DNA from: Seminavis robusta
Lineage: Eukaryota; Bacillariophyta; Bacillariophyceae; Naviculales; Naviculaceae
DNA: 64,000 nt
Assembly: GCA_903772945.1 (NCBI GenBank)
Contig: CAICTM010000447.1
Location: 1-64,000, forward strand
Direction: 5' to 3'
The position numbers and the translations under genes are program-made. Numbering within the stretch: position 1 is the first letter of the stretch; every line of letters begins with the position of its first letter. Below the pieces are notes generated by a model. It was not told the origin of the DNA and made no database searches. It saw only the letters and a program-made list of their open reading frames with translations. Of this stretch, positions 29,597-40,211 are shown one piece after another.

Positions 29597-31846
29597 TCAA
29601 CGCAAGCGTGGGTGGATGCCGGTGGGCTGATTCTTCTTGTCTTGCTTGAACTTGTTGATGATCTGGGTGACCGTAAGCCACCCGTAGGTGGCATAGATAC
29701 GGTCGACCGCTGCCCTCCAATCGAAGCCCTTGGCCATCAACCGAATCACACAGTCCCACACATGCTTGCGGCGGCAGAACTTGTCCTTGACGCGGCCGCG
29801 CTCACGAGCAGTGAACTCGCAAGCCGCCTTGTTGCCATTCAGGCCCTTGATCCACTCGTCCCACAGCTCGTAGAGGTTGAAAGGCTTCTTCGAAAGCTGG
29901 GCTGGCAGGGTAGCGGGTGTAGGGGCCCTTGCGGCAGGAGTACGGGCCAAACGCCCAGGACTTGGTGGTGGTGGGGGAAGTCCTCCGCCCGCTGCAGCAG
30001 CACCACCGCCGCCAGCTCCCGCAGTACCACCACCAACGCCAGCTCCACCGGGCGCACCAGGAAGCGGAAGCCTTGGAGCACCACCACCCCTCGCGATCAA
30101 CTGGAAGTGGTTGATCCTCCCAATGTTCTTGTTCACGATGGCCATGTTGGTCGAAACATAGCCCCTCAAGGAGCTGATGTCCTGTGCAAGATCTGCTGGG
30201 CCTCCTCGATTCCTGCTGAGTCCTGTGTTGAAGACAAGCAATTGGTTGAGCTTTCCATGTTGAACCACCAGGAGCACCTCCAACAAGGGCTCAGCACCAG
30301 CTTGGACCTGGGCGTGGGAGCCAACTCAGTAATGTGCAATGCATTGGCTACCTTGTAGATGTCAGAGGGATCTTGGCGACTGGGTTGTAGTCGGCCCCAG
30401 GATCCTATCCAAAGTGGTCCGAAGCTGGGCATACTCAGTCTGGATGCGGTTGCGAATGGCTGCCGGCATCATATGCTCAAGCCAGGTTCATGCAGCCGGC
30501 AAAGCAACAGGCCCTGATCAAAAGCACACCGACAACCATCGGGTAGGTTGTTGGATGGGTCGTCGAAGAAGTCACAAAGGGAATGACAGACATGCTCGCC
30601 AAGACCCATGGTCAACACCCTGTCAATCTTATCGAGTACTTGACGGGGCCTCCAACAGCAAGAGTTCCCGCAACTTGGCGTCGGTCGGCAATTGTTCCAG
30701 TCCAATGTAGACATGAAATATGGCCATTCTTCTCGCCCTTCCAGCACCACGAGCCTCATTCTCGCTTGGGTGATGCCACACTCGCTGCATAGGTTGGAGG
30801 CAGTTCCGAAGACTGTGGGTACCAAGGCTACCCTGCACTTGCTTGGCCAGCTCCACAAACTCAGGATCTTCCAGGCCTTCTTCAAGCGCGTTGGTACCAG
30901 GCGTTGACTCGATCAGGCTCCGTCTCGATGTTGGTCTCGTCGAGCTCTTCGCGTTGTCCAGAGCCTCGATGGCGGCAAGGAACGCTTTTCATCGTCGACA
31001 CGGTAAGGCCAAACAGAAATTGGATCACCGTGTCCCTCTCAAGCGTCTGATCCAATAGCCAGGCAACAGGAGCAAAAGTCAGGTCAGCGGCACCCAGAAA
31101 TTTGGTCGGCAATCCCGCTCCTCCTGGACTTCTTGCCAGGATACCTTGGTTTGGGAGCGATGTTTGGAAACTTGGCGTGGCTTCGGAAGTCCAATTCTCC
31201 ATGTTCGTCAGATAATCAGTTCGACCAATCATGTGAACTGAACCTTCATCATGGTTTGAGTCTTGATCGTGAGGTCAATGTTGGCACCTTCATCACGCTC
31301 CAGGATCCGAATTGTCTTGCGGAATTCTCGAAGCTGAGATCTCGCTTGAATTGGATTCCTTCCCTGCTTCCTGACCTCCGCCTTCTTCACAGCTTTGATC
31401 AATCTTGACCCGTGGACGAGTGGATTCCAACATTCGGACCAACCGCCCATGGTGCATGCCTGTTGGGATGGAAGTGGCTGATGGCCTTCTTGTACTGTTC
31501 AAGAGTGGAAGATCTCTTTTGAGTGGGACGATCATTGGGACCAGGGTTGATCTTCCCATAGGCAAGGAAGTTCATGAACCGGGCGACATCAGTGGGTGTA
31601 ATGGCAAGGAGCTGGTCCTGAAGAACAAAAAATGAAGAAGAGTGACCATGCTGTGAGTTACCGATAAGCGAAACCAGTGACCATGTTGGATCGATCAGCG
31701 AAATGACAGATTTGGCGAACGAACGAACATACCTGTGTGAAGTTCCTCTTGGTATCATATGGTGTCTGCCGGCCATGCTTCCAAGACATAAACCTGGTGA
31801 GTGCCGGCCGGTATTGTTGGTCAAGCGACTTCCTCTTCCTCGCCAT
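29597..31846 (-). mobile_element. Decayed Crypton-like element: tyrosine recombinase plus GCR1-like domain
   Basis: Minus-strand coding remnants run from ATG 31846 to stop 29597 in several frames. Exon 1 (31846-31733, 38 residues, MARKRKSLDQQYRPALTRF...) joins in phase 0 across a GTATGT...CAG intron to DQLLAITPTDVARFM at 31617. Next come a recombinase N-domain, the box I arginine (IGRTD, near 31222), an H-x-x-R box (GTHSLR, near 30817-30806) and a possible catalytic tyrosine (HVYIGLEQL, near 30708). The C-terminal 229 residues (30286-29597) hold a Gly/Pro/Ala linker and a GCR1_C-like DNA-binding domain (LYELWDEWIKGLNG...RRKHVWD...VTQIINK). A tyrosine recombinase with a GCR1_C domain is the layout of Cryptons, which are DNA transposons. 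At least four frame changes (near 31430, 31230, 30870 and 30430-30290) show the copy is dead. Element ends were not found. Confidence 0.68.
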
Positions 31847-33504
31847 GGTCGCAAGTAGATAGCAATGAGCGATGAGTAACAAAAGAGCGATGTGTAACAA
31901 AATAGCGAGTTGAGAGTGATGCATAGCTTTCGCCTTTTTCGATACCCAAATTTATGAGGAGAGGAAGAATGAGAAATGAAGTGTACGAACTGATCGATCG
32001 GAGGCACTCCACCCAACGGTAGTAGCACGGGATACGTCGGTTGAATTGAGGGGATCTTCTGCTGTTTACACTCTCTCAGTACTAAGAGAGAGGTTCCGGG
32101 ACCATAAGTCTTTGAGTTTTGCGGAACGATGTGTGTGACTAGGTTGTATTTTTGGCACGATTGCCAAAAGATACTTAGGAGAAAAGTTGTATTTTGGGGT
32201 TGCCGATACAACCCACAGTGCTATATTGAGTAGTATCGGATACCCTCAAATGACTGGTTTTCCCCCGCAGATTACCCTCAGGAATTTAATGGTATCTCCA
32301 TTCCCCAATACTAGATTCCCTTACTTAGCGCTAAGTAGGGGTGGCCGGTACTACTATGACTAGAGGTGGGTCCCACCAACCAGTGCAATCCCCCAAAGAC
32401 TGATACCCTTGACCATGTGACTACCGTTGTATATTGGTAATACTGTACCGGTACCACAACAAACTGCTTGCGAGCCCTTTTATTTATTCCCTCGCTGCCC
32501 AGCTAGCTAGCTATTTATACCGGTGGTACCGGTACCGGTATGGTAGAGAGTTGACTCGAGAAAAGATTGGGAAATGGTGAGTAGCTAGTTCAGTCCGTCA
32601 TGTACATGTAGCATGAAGCAATAATTCAGCTAGCTGCTCTAGTTACGACGTACCGAAGCAAACTGGTGTGCCTGATACACCAACCACGGATTTATCTAAG
32701 AAATGGCAACCGGCACCTGTATCTGCTACCCACAAGGCATACCGGTAGGCAGATCCTTGGTAATGAGGGGTTGATCATGATACCAGCTACTCTGTGTATG
32801 ATGTGGTTCCTCTCATTACTACTACAGAGCAAGCTCAGAGCATTTCGAAGCCCGTAGACAGCTGCCCTACTCTACTAGACCCCTCTTACTATACCGGTAA
32901 TGGAATCATTCAATCTTTAGCTAGAATGATTGAATCATTCGATTCAAAAGATTCAAGGCCAATCTCTATTACCGTACTAATACCGCCAAGCAGCACCCCA
33001 GGTTTTGATCAGAGTTGCACCTCGTACCGAAGCCGAACAATGCAGCTACCAGCTGATACGCATATGATAGGTGGACCGGTACCGGTACGGTCGTACACTT
33101 CTCCTCCAGCCCCAACATCGGTTACACTTCTCTAAACCTCCATAAACCCCCAGCCGTCGGTCTGCTTTCTAATATGGTTACTTAGAGTAAGCTTTAGTCT
33201 TACTTAGACGTAAGATTGCCTCCAATTCCTAATTACACTATCGCTGAACGGTAAATGATCCTCGACCTGCGTGCTTTCAGCGACGATATGCATCCACAAA
33301 GCTTGAGGGCAGCCTCTGTGATGGCATTCGAATGAATGAGCTGACCCTGCAGTCCGCGGAGCCGTGTTGTGGCATCAGCCATTTCACTCACTTAGAGAGA
33401 GATATTGGTTGGTAGCCCATTTGGTATTACAGAGCCAGCTAGCTAGCTAGCTTTCGGTAGCACCCAAGTTGATCCGCATCTTAGTTTTGTAGGAAAGCAA
33501 CGTG
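31847..33504. other. Intergenic with dense ACCGGTACCGGT words
   Basis: Lies between the Crypton remnant and a MORN gene. ACCGGTAC words are at 32444-32452, 32518-32540 and 33072-33088, a GCTAGCTAGCTA run near 32501-32512, and a GATTC/GAATC inverted cluster at 32902-32955. Reading frames through 32211 on the minus strand are extensions of the recombinase exon frame, not a gene. Confidence 0.5.
32902..32955. repeat. GAATGATTGAATCATTC word cluster
   Basis: GGAATCATTCAATC followed by GAATGATTGAATCATTCGAT, again self-complementary; same family as at 17.9 and 55.7 kb. Confidence 0.7.
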
Positions 33505-36023
33505 ATGGCCGCCAACGCGTTGTCGCTTCATCTTGGCCTGTGCGGCGCACTGACGGATACAGGGCCTCGATTATTGCCATGTTCCAACAACAAGGATAAT
33601 GCCATCACTGACGAGCCTGAGCACACTCCAATGGACGCTGGCAGTGAGGCTACCCCGGTTCAATCAGGAGGCAGAGCCGCTCTCTTCGACCCCAACATGC
33701 AAGAACGGAGGGATGAAATCGATGCCTTGCGAGCTAGAGTGGACGTCATTCTCAACAAAATGGTGCAGAATTCTGGCGACGATGTCCAAAGGCTGCGTCA
33801 GAAAATTGCCGAGATGAGAAATGGGCCGCAACCTACAATTCAGCAAAAGCCCCCAACCCGAGCCATCACAACCTGGAATGGAGGTGATGGGCTTTGTGCT
33901 CCTCTGTCGCCCATGACTGCTACGACAAATGTAACCAACATCACAACGACGACCAACACTACTGGTAACTCTGCTACTCCAAGCGCCGACACTGAACGAC
34001 ATGCAAACCTTACATCCCAGAGCAAGCCCCCAGTTCAGCACGAGTCTTCGCTACTGACATCACCTATCTCTGACGTCGAAGAGGAACGAGACGACGCCGA
34101 TGATGATGATGACGACGATGACATTGATGACATGGAGTTCGACTTTAAGGTGGCCCCCCTATCTCTTTCCAAGTCCGCTCAAATGGCCGAGCTCGGGTCG
34201 CTTGCCGATCCTCGTCCCAGCAAGCCATCGAAGGATCCACCCGCTTCGTTGAAGGCAAGTGAATCGTTGCTCCCTGATCCCGGTGGCGATGAGAGTTACT
34301 GCAGCGCCGGAAGCCGCTGCGATTCGCCCCCTCCAGGCTCTGTCTTGTACGAGGCAGCAGCTCGGAAGGCAGAGTCGGTTGCTGACCACCAACAGGAAGC
34401 ACAGTTGAAGCAGGAACATGTTATGGAAGAACAGCAGCTACAAATAATGCATATGCAGATTCAGCAGCAGGAATTGGAGCAAATGCAGATCGAGCAGCTG
34501 CAGATTGAGCAAATGCAGCTAGAAGAATTGCAGCAAAAGCAACCGCCAACACCAGACCTTATCGCCGTTGACTCCCAATCTAGGGTTTCCAAGTCGTCTA
34601 GGCAAACCAAGTCCACGAAGGCCGGAACGGTTGCCACCAAGGCAACTGTGGGTACGGTTGCCAACACTGTCGCGAACACCGTCGCGAACACCATTGCAAA
34701 CACTATTGCCAACACCCTTGGAGGTGCTGGCACCGTCGGTACCAAGGCAAACAACACCGTTGCATCCAAGGCCAACAACACCGTTGCATCCAAGACGAAC
34801 AACACCGTGGCCTCCAAGGCAAACAACACCGTGGCCTCCAAGACAAATAATACCGTTGCCAGCAAGACAAACAAGTCAGTTGCTTCCAACAACAACAACG
34901 CAGCTGAGGTGCAATCCAAGGGGGCCCCTAATAGTATTCAAGGTTCAGCGGCACAGCCGATTGTCCCCGAGGCACAAGAAGACGTCCCCATTTTTGAGAT
35001 CGACGCTGGCCCCAAGCCCCAAGAGCAGCCGCTTCAGCAGCAAGTTATGCCCGTTTTGGTTGATGGCCCTCCAGTAGAAGTCGTGCGTACCGAACAGAGC
35101 AAGAACTCAGATCCACCAGGAACACCAAGCGGACAACGTATTTCGGTCGATCCTTTCGAGCGCAGTAAGAGCCCCCCTCCTCCTGTTGCCAATGTCAACA
35201 TTCCTCGCATCTTGAAGCCATCAGACGGCATCGGGGCACCTTCTGTTGGAGGCGGAAGTCATTCTGATTCCAGTCTAACACGCCCACCATCACCCACTCC
35301 GCTGGGAGAAATCACCATGGTGGAAGAAGTGACTGAGCAGCGAATTCGAGACCCTTACGGAGACAAGGGACTGTACACTGGAGTTTTGGTGAAGCGCCGC
35401 CCTCATGGAAGAGGGACGATGAAGTACGACGACGGACGTCATTACGAAGGGCACTGGAATCATGGCAGATGGCACGGAGTTGGCAGAGCCATATTTGCTA
35501 ACAATGACATTTTTGAAGGAAGCTACGACATGGACCAGAGGCATGGCCATGGCATGTATCAGTGGAATGACGGTCGTGTCTACACGGGCCAGTTCTTCCA
35601 AGACCAGAGACAAGGTAGAGGCACATACACATGGCCTGACGGTGCTGTTTATCAGGGCGAATTCAAGGCGGGACACCGCCATGGTCAAGGAATGTATCGG
35701 TTTGCGGACGGATCCGTCTACACTGGAGAATGGGAGAATGGCAAATACCATGGTGTTGGCGAGGTAAGTACGCATTTTGTTCTTGGACTACGAAGCGGGA
35801 GACACTGTCCTCATTCTTTTCTATTTGTTGTCGTTGTCGCTTGCTTGTTATCCAGTGCCGCTGGTCCGACGGACGTAGCTACCGAGGCGAGTGGAAAGAA
35901 GGCCGCGCGAACGGATACGGAGTCGAGACGCGCCCCAACGGGACAATCCGACATGACGGTGAATGGAAGGATGATCGCCCAATCCGCGAAGGCAAAAGGC
36001 ATGCACACGGCGACACGAAGTAA
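33505..36023 (+). CDS. MORN-repeat protein, Q-rich and N-T-V-A-S repeat leader
   Basis: Exons 33505-35763 and 35856-36023, joined in phase 0 over a 92-nt GTAAGT...CAG intron, give 808 residues. The ATG is 33505. Joining extends the MORN series (GVGE/CRWSDGRSYRGEW); retention would replace the last repeat with a hydrophobic tail. Residues 1-300 are disordered with an acidic Asp run (about 193-211). A Gln/Met/Glu-rich helical stretch (about 300-350) contains repeats of E-Q-[ML]-Q-I. Around 380-460 come tandem V-A-N-T and K-[AT]-N-N-T-V-A-S repeats. From residue 616 a single MORN module starts with DPYGDKGLYTG, carries seven MORN repeats and ends NGTIRHDGEWKDDRPIR. The next gene is a tandem paralog. 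Family certain, role unknown. Confidence 0.82.
34740..34887 (+). repeat. Coding 24-bp tandem repeat (K-[AT]-N-N-T-V-A-S)
   Basis: Six imperfect 24-nt copies encode an eight-residue unit. Neighbouring copies alternate Ala and Thr at position 2, suggesting duplication as pairs. Confidence 0.8.
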
Positions 36024-37103
36024 AACGGCAAGGAGAGAGGATCAGCAGCTTACTTGGTGAAGGAGGGAGTCCGTGACAATGTGAGAGGATCGCTTGCCCA
36101 TGTATGAAACAGCCAACAACAAGAGAGAGACTCAACCGATTAACGAAGAAATCTCTCGGTAGGGTTATTCTTGTCTTCTCCCGAGGCCGAGCTATGTGTT
36201 CTAGTGAATTGTTTAGGCACGAGTGCAGTTATGCCATAGCTACCCGTTCAGTTCGAAATGAATGGCACTGACATCGTTACTATATAAGCAACTTTATTAG
36301 TTGAAACAATCTGTGCACCTTTCCAGGATATCGACTACTAGCTACCTGCTCCTAGTTGGACGCCAAGACGACACCATCGGAGTCGGCTCAACGAAGTCTT
36401 TCAAAGGAAGCCAAACCAACCAACCAACACAAGAACCGCACTTGCGCCCGCCCCCAACAAAAGATCTCGCAAGTAAGTGCAGCCACACCTACTATTTTGA
36501 CTATTTCCAGAACCTCACCTTGCCACTCGACGAGGAAAGCGAAAACTCGTGTTTCGAGGCAACCCTTGCACTCCCAATCGCTTGCGACGAAGTCTCCCTC
36601 CACTCGCAAGCCGAATTGACAACTGGCCAGAGCGAGCTGCGACTTGACATCCTAGTGAGAAAATCATAACATCAAACACAACTATGGCTGCATTGCCTAT
36701 TCATGCTTTTTCAAGCTTCATGTAGCTGTCTAGCTGGTGCCATTTCGTTCTACCGGTAGCAATTCGTAACCATTCAAAGGAGGACTCCCGCGCGACGCTT
36801 CTGGGGTGGAAAGGTTCCACAGAGCTCCCAATGCACTTGGCACAGCAGTCGGGCATCTTCTTGTTTTGAGCACTGGTTGGCATTGAGAAGCTATTATGCA
36901 CGATCCATCCCATTGTCAACCACGCAACCAAGAAGGATTTCGGATGCCTCAACAATAACTCAACAACTGGTTATGGTCTTGATCTGCCTTTTTGGTTGCG
37001 CCAGCTTCCCACAAAGCCGCTCTTCAGACTTTTTGAATCGAGTTAGTCCATCTATCGCCTGCCTGCACCAAAAAGAACTATCTCCCGGCAAATACTCGCG
37101 GCA
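36024..37103. other. Intergenic between tandem MORN paralogs
   Basis: About 1.1 kb with no recognised gene. It should contain the 3' end of the upstream MORN gene and the promoter of the next. Frames at 36301-36669 and 36877-37200 lack family features. Confidence 0.45.
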
Positions 37104-39807
37104 ATGGCACCGCATGCGAGAAATTCAGAAACCAAGGGAATCAGTAGCGGCACCAGCGGCAACAACACCACCAGCACAACCAACAACAAGAACCATTTGA
37201 TTAACCACAGCATCAGAGCCGGCAGTGGCGCGACTGTAGGGTCCTCGTTGAACGGCGGTGGACTCCATCAGCTGGATTTCACGTCTGATCACACCAAAAA
37301 TTATAGGACGCGGAGCGGTTTTTCTTCTTCGTCGTCCTCGATCAACAATCAGAGCTTTGGGGCTAGTAGTGGCGCCTTAGGTAATTTATCCTTGAAGTCT
37401 CATCCATCGAGTATTTACCCAAATCCCAACAAGATGAAGATGGGACGTGCTGGCCCTGGAGGAGTCAACCAAGAGGATGGATCGGTGATTACCTCTGGAA
37501 CCTTCATGGTGATGACACGTCCCGATGGCAGCCGTGGATGTGTGAAGCATCCTCATCTGACTCTGGATGGTTGGACCTGTCCGGAATGTGAAAAGGAATT
37601 CAAGCAAGGACAGCAAGCATTGCAAGCACGAAAGGCTAATTTGGACAACCGCTTGCAAGCACTAGGAGATGGACCCACACCTCAACAACAGCAACAACAA
37701 CAACAGCAACAACAAGTCACACAACCAGCTCTGCCTTCAGGAGCTCACTCTCCCATGGGACCCATGTCAGTCCAAGCACAACAGCAAGCACTCTACGGAG
37801 CTGCCAATATGGCTGGACCTTCCCCCATGACGACTGCTTTGCCGTATGGAAGCTTGGCTGCAGGTTACGGAGGAATGCTGCCCCCCGCACTCGCAGCTCT
37901 AAACGGAGTTCCTGGTCCATCGGGTCCACCTTCCTCTGCTTCCTCGAGCACATCCCTGGACACTCTCGCGCTCCAAATCAATCGCATGCAACAAATGCAG
38001 GATTGGATGCTGCTGCAGAAGGAACGAGAAGTACAAATGTTGAGGCAAGAATTGGCAGAAGCACAACAGAAATTGCACACAAATCAATTGGAACATGCTC
38101 TCTTGCAGGAAAAAATGAACCAGCAGAAAATTCAACACGAACAGGAACTCAAATATCTGCAACTCTCCACGGCGGCTCAGGCGGCCAGCAACAATCCCAA
38201 CAATGCCGTCGCTCCTGCAGCCGCTGTCATGGCTCCACCTCCCGCTCAGGCTGTCGTCAAAAACAATAGTACCAGTACAGAGAGCTTGCCCGCTCTACAG
38301 GTCATGAAGGCACCCACAATCGCAGTCCCCAAGGACAACACAACCACCAAAAGCAACGCCAATAGCAAGGATGTTGCCTCATCCGCTGTGAATCGATCCA
38401 TTGCCACGGGCACAGCAACCAACACAACGGTTCCCATTGGGACTCCCGTCACCCCTAACAAAAAGCCGCCACCAACAACGGTCATGGCTGCCAAGGTCAA
38501 CAACATCAGCACCAGAAACGGAACCAGCAGCAATCCAACGCCGGAAAAAGCTGCTGGTGCCAATGACAGCAGCAAGGTCAATGGCAACAAGGCCCCTCTT
38601 CCTGCTGTTGCCACCGCGAAAAATAATCCACCCAAAAAACCAGCACCCACCAAAAATCCTCCACCCGCGGAAGCTCCCAAAAAGAACAGCAACCCCAAGC
38701 CCCCACCCTCAAGTAACAACAATAACAACCCTGCCGCACAAAACAACAAGGCCACCACCAACAAGTCAACACCCCCACCCATTGCAAATATCTCCAAACA
38801 AACCCCACCAGCTATGATGAACGGAGTTCCAATCGATATCAACTTTGACGATGATGCTCCTCCCACGGTGCCACTCCAGGAAGATATTACTCTTGGAACC
38901 CTCGGAAAGGCACAATCGTGGAAGGCCACTGTTGTGGAACGAGCCAAAAATCGCAACGTCGGTAGTGATCGATTTGAACCACGATATATTCCCCAGGATC
39001 AGGTCAATGCAAATGCCACCAATAGTAACGCAAATGACAAAGACCATGATGGAATGGAACCCGGTGCCGGATTTGTCATGCCCAGTGATCAACAGTCGCT
39101 CACCGTGGCGTCTTCGACCTACGGAGAGGATCGACAGAAAGTCATCAACCAATCGCTGCTGGATCCGTACGGTGACAAGGGTATTTACACCGGGCTCATC
39201 CTCAAGTCAACTGGTATGCCTCATGGCAGTGGGCGCATGATTTACGAAGAAGATCAACGTATCTATGAAGGAGAGTGGCGTCATGGGCGATGGCATGGAT
39301 TCGGTAATGCCAAGTTTGCCAATGGTGATAGCTATGAAGGAGAATATCGATTTGACCAACGACATGGAAACGGCAAGTATGCTTGGTCGGATGGACGCTC
39401 CTATGATGGTGCCTTTAGTGAAGATCGACGGCATGGAAAGGGGCTCTTTGTGTGGCCCGATGGTGCAATCTATGTAAGTGGCTCTACAGTTACTTGTTGT
39501 CTTGTTCATGTGGCTTCTACCAACTAACTCTCCCCCGCTCCGCTTACTCCCACCCACACAGGAAGGAGAATTTTCCAATGGTCAACGTGAAGGGCACGGA
39601 AGCTACAAGTTCAGTGATGGTGGCCAATACACCGGTAGCTGGAAGGATGGTCGCTACAATGGATTCGGAACATGTTCCTGGGAGGACGGCCGATGTTATC
39701 GTGGAGAATGGCGCAATGGCATGGCACACGGCAAGGGAATAGAAACTTATGCTGATGGAACAGTGCGACACGATGGGCAGTGGGTTGATGATGAACCAGT
39801 GCGCTAA
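37104..39807 (+). CDS. MORN-repeat protein with zinc-like motif and coiled coil
   Basis: Exons 37104-39473 and 39562-39807, joined in phase 0 across an 88-nt GTAAGT...CAG intron, give 871 residues. Joining restores GAIY/EGEFSNGQREGHG, the next MORN repeat. Features in order: a Ser/Asn-rich leader; GCVKHPHLTLDGWTCPEC (145-162), with two Cys/His pairs that could bind zinc; polyglutamine near 195-206; a coiled coil about 290-355 (LQINRMQQMQDWMLLQKERE onward); a long Pro/Asn/Lys/Ala-rich linker; and a MORN module from 687 (DPYGDKGIYTG) with about six repeats ending DGTVRHDGQWVDDEPVR. The module and its ending match the gene upstream, so the two are tandem paralogs with diverged leaders. The introns sit at different module positions in the two genes. 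Confidence 0.82.
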
Positions 39808-40211
39808 GGAGATTCTTGGCACATGCGCACGGCTGCGAAACCTTGAGAGGCAACCCTTCATTTGAACAGCAAACAGCACTCTCGACCAAGCCATTAGATT
39901 TACACAGCCTGCATTTGGTCCATAGAACAAAACACGAAGGAGTGCTTGCGATCAACATTAGTATGTATTATTAACAGGTAAACTATGATAGTAGTGCCCG
40001 GTAGGCGAGGAGGTGTTCCCATCGTTTTGCTGTCCGTGCTCCGTTCGGAACCGGTACCGTTGAAGAAGATATTGAAAACAATCAAGTACTACGGGACGGA
40101 GCGATTGTACACAAAATGCATGTCCTTATCTACCCACGATTACAAAAGTTATAGTACACGTACGCAAATTGACTTGTGCCGCTTTGATGTGCTTCTTGCT
40201 GTCAACGTGGA
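39808..40211. other. Convergent intergenic spacer
   Basis: Separates the convergent MORN and PAS genes. It includes an AACCGGTACCGTT word near 40049-40061. Nothing else recognised. Confidence 0.45.

Noticed and set aside
31399-32211. 270-codon minus-strand frame
   Set aside because: Open frame that reads through the short intron and upstream region of the Crypton remnant; only its 3' part resembles the recombinase.
34740-34887. CRISPR-like array
   Set aside because: The 24-bp repeats are contiguous, in frame and without spacers; they are a coding tandem repeat.
35764-36060. Intron-retained C-terminus of the 33.5 kb MORN gene
   Set aside because: Retention replaces the last MORN repeat and the closing R-H-D-G-E-W motif with an unrelated tail; splicing restores the family ending.
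38246-38956. Long antisense frame opposite the 37.1 kb MORN gene
   Set aside because: Leu/Gly/Val-rich frame produced by the Pro/Asn/Ala-rich linker on the sense strand; no family features.
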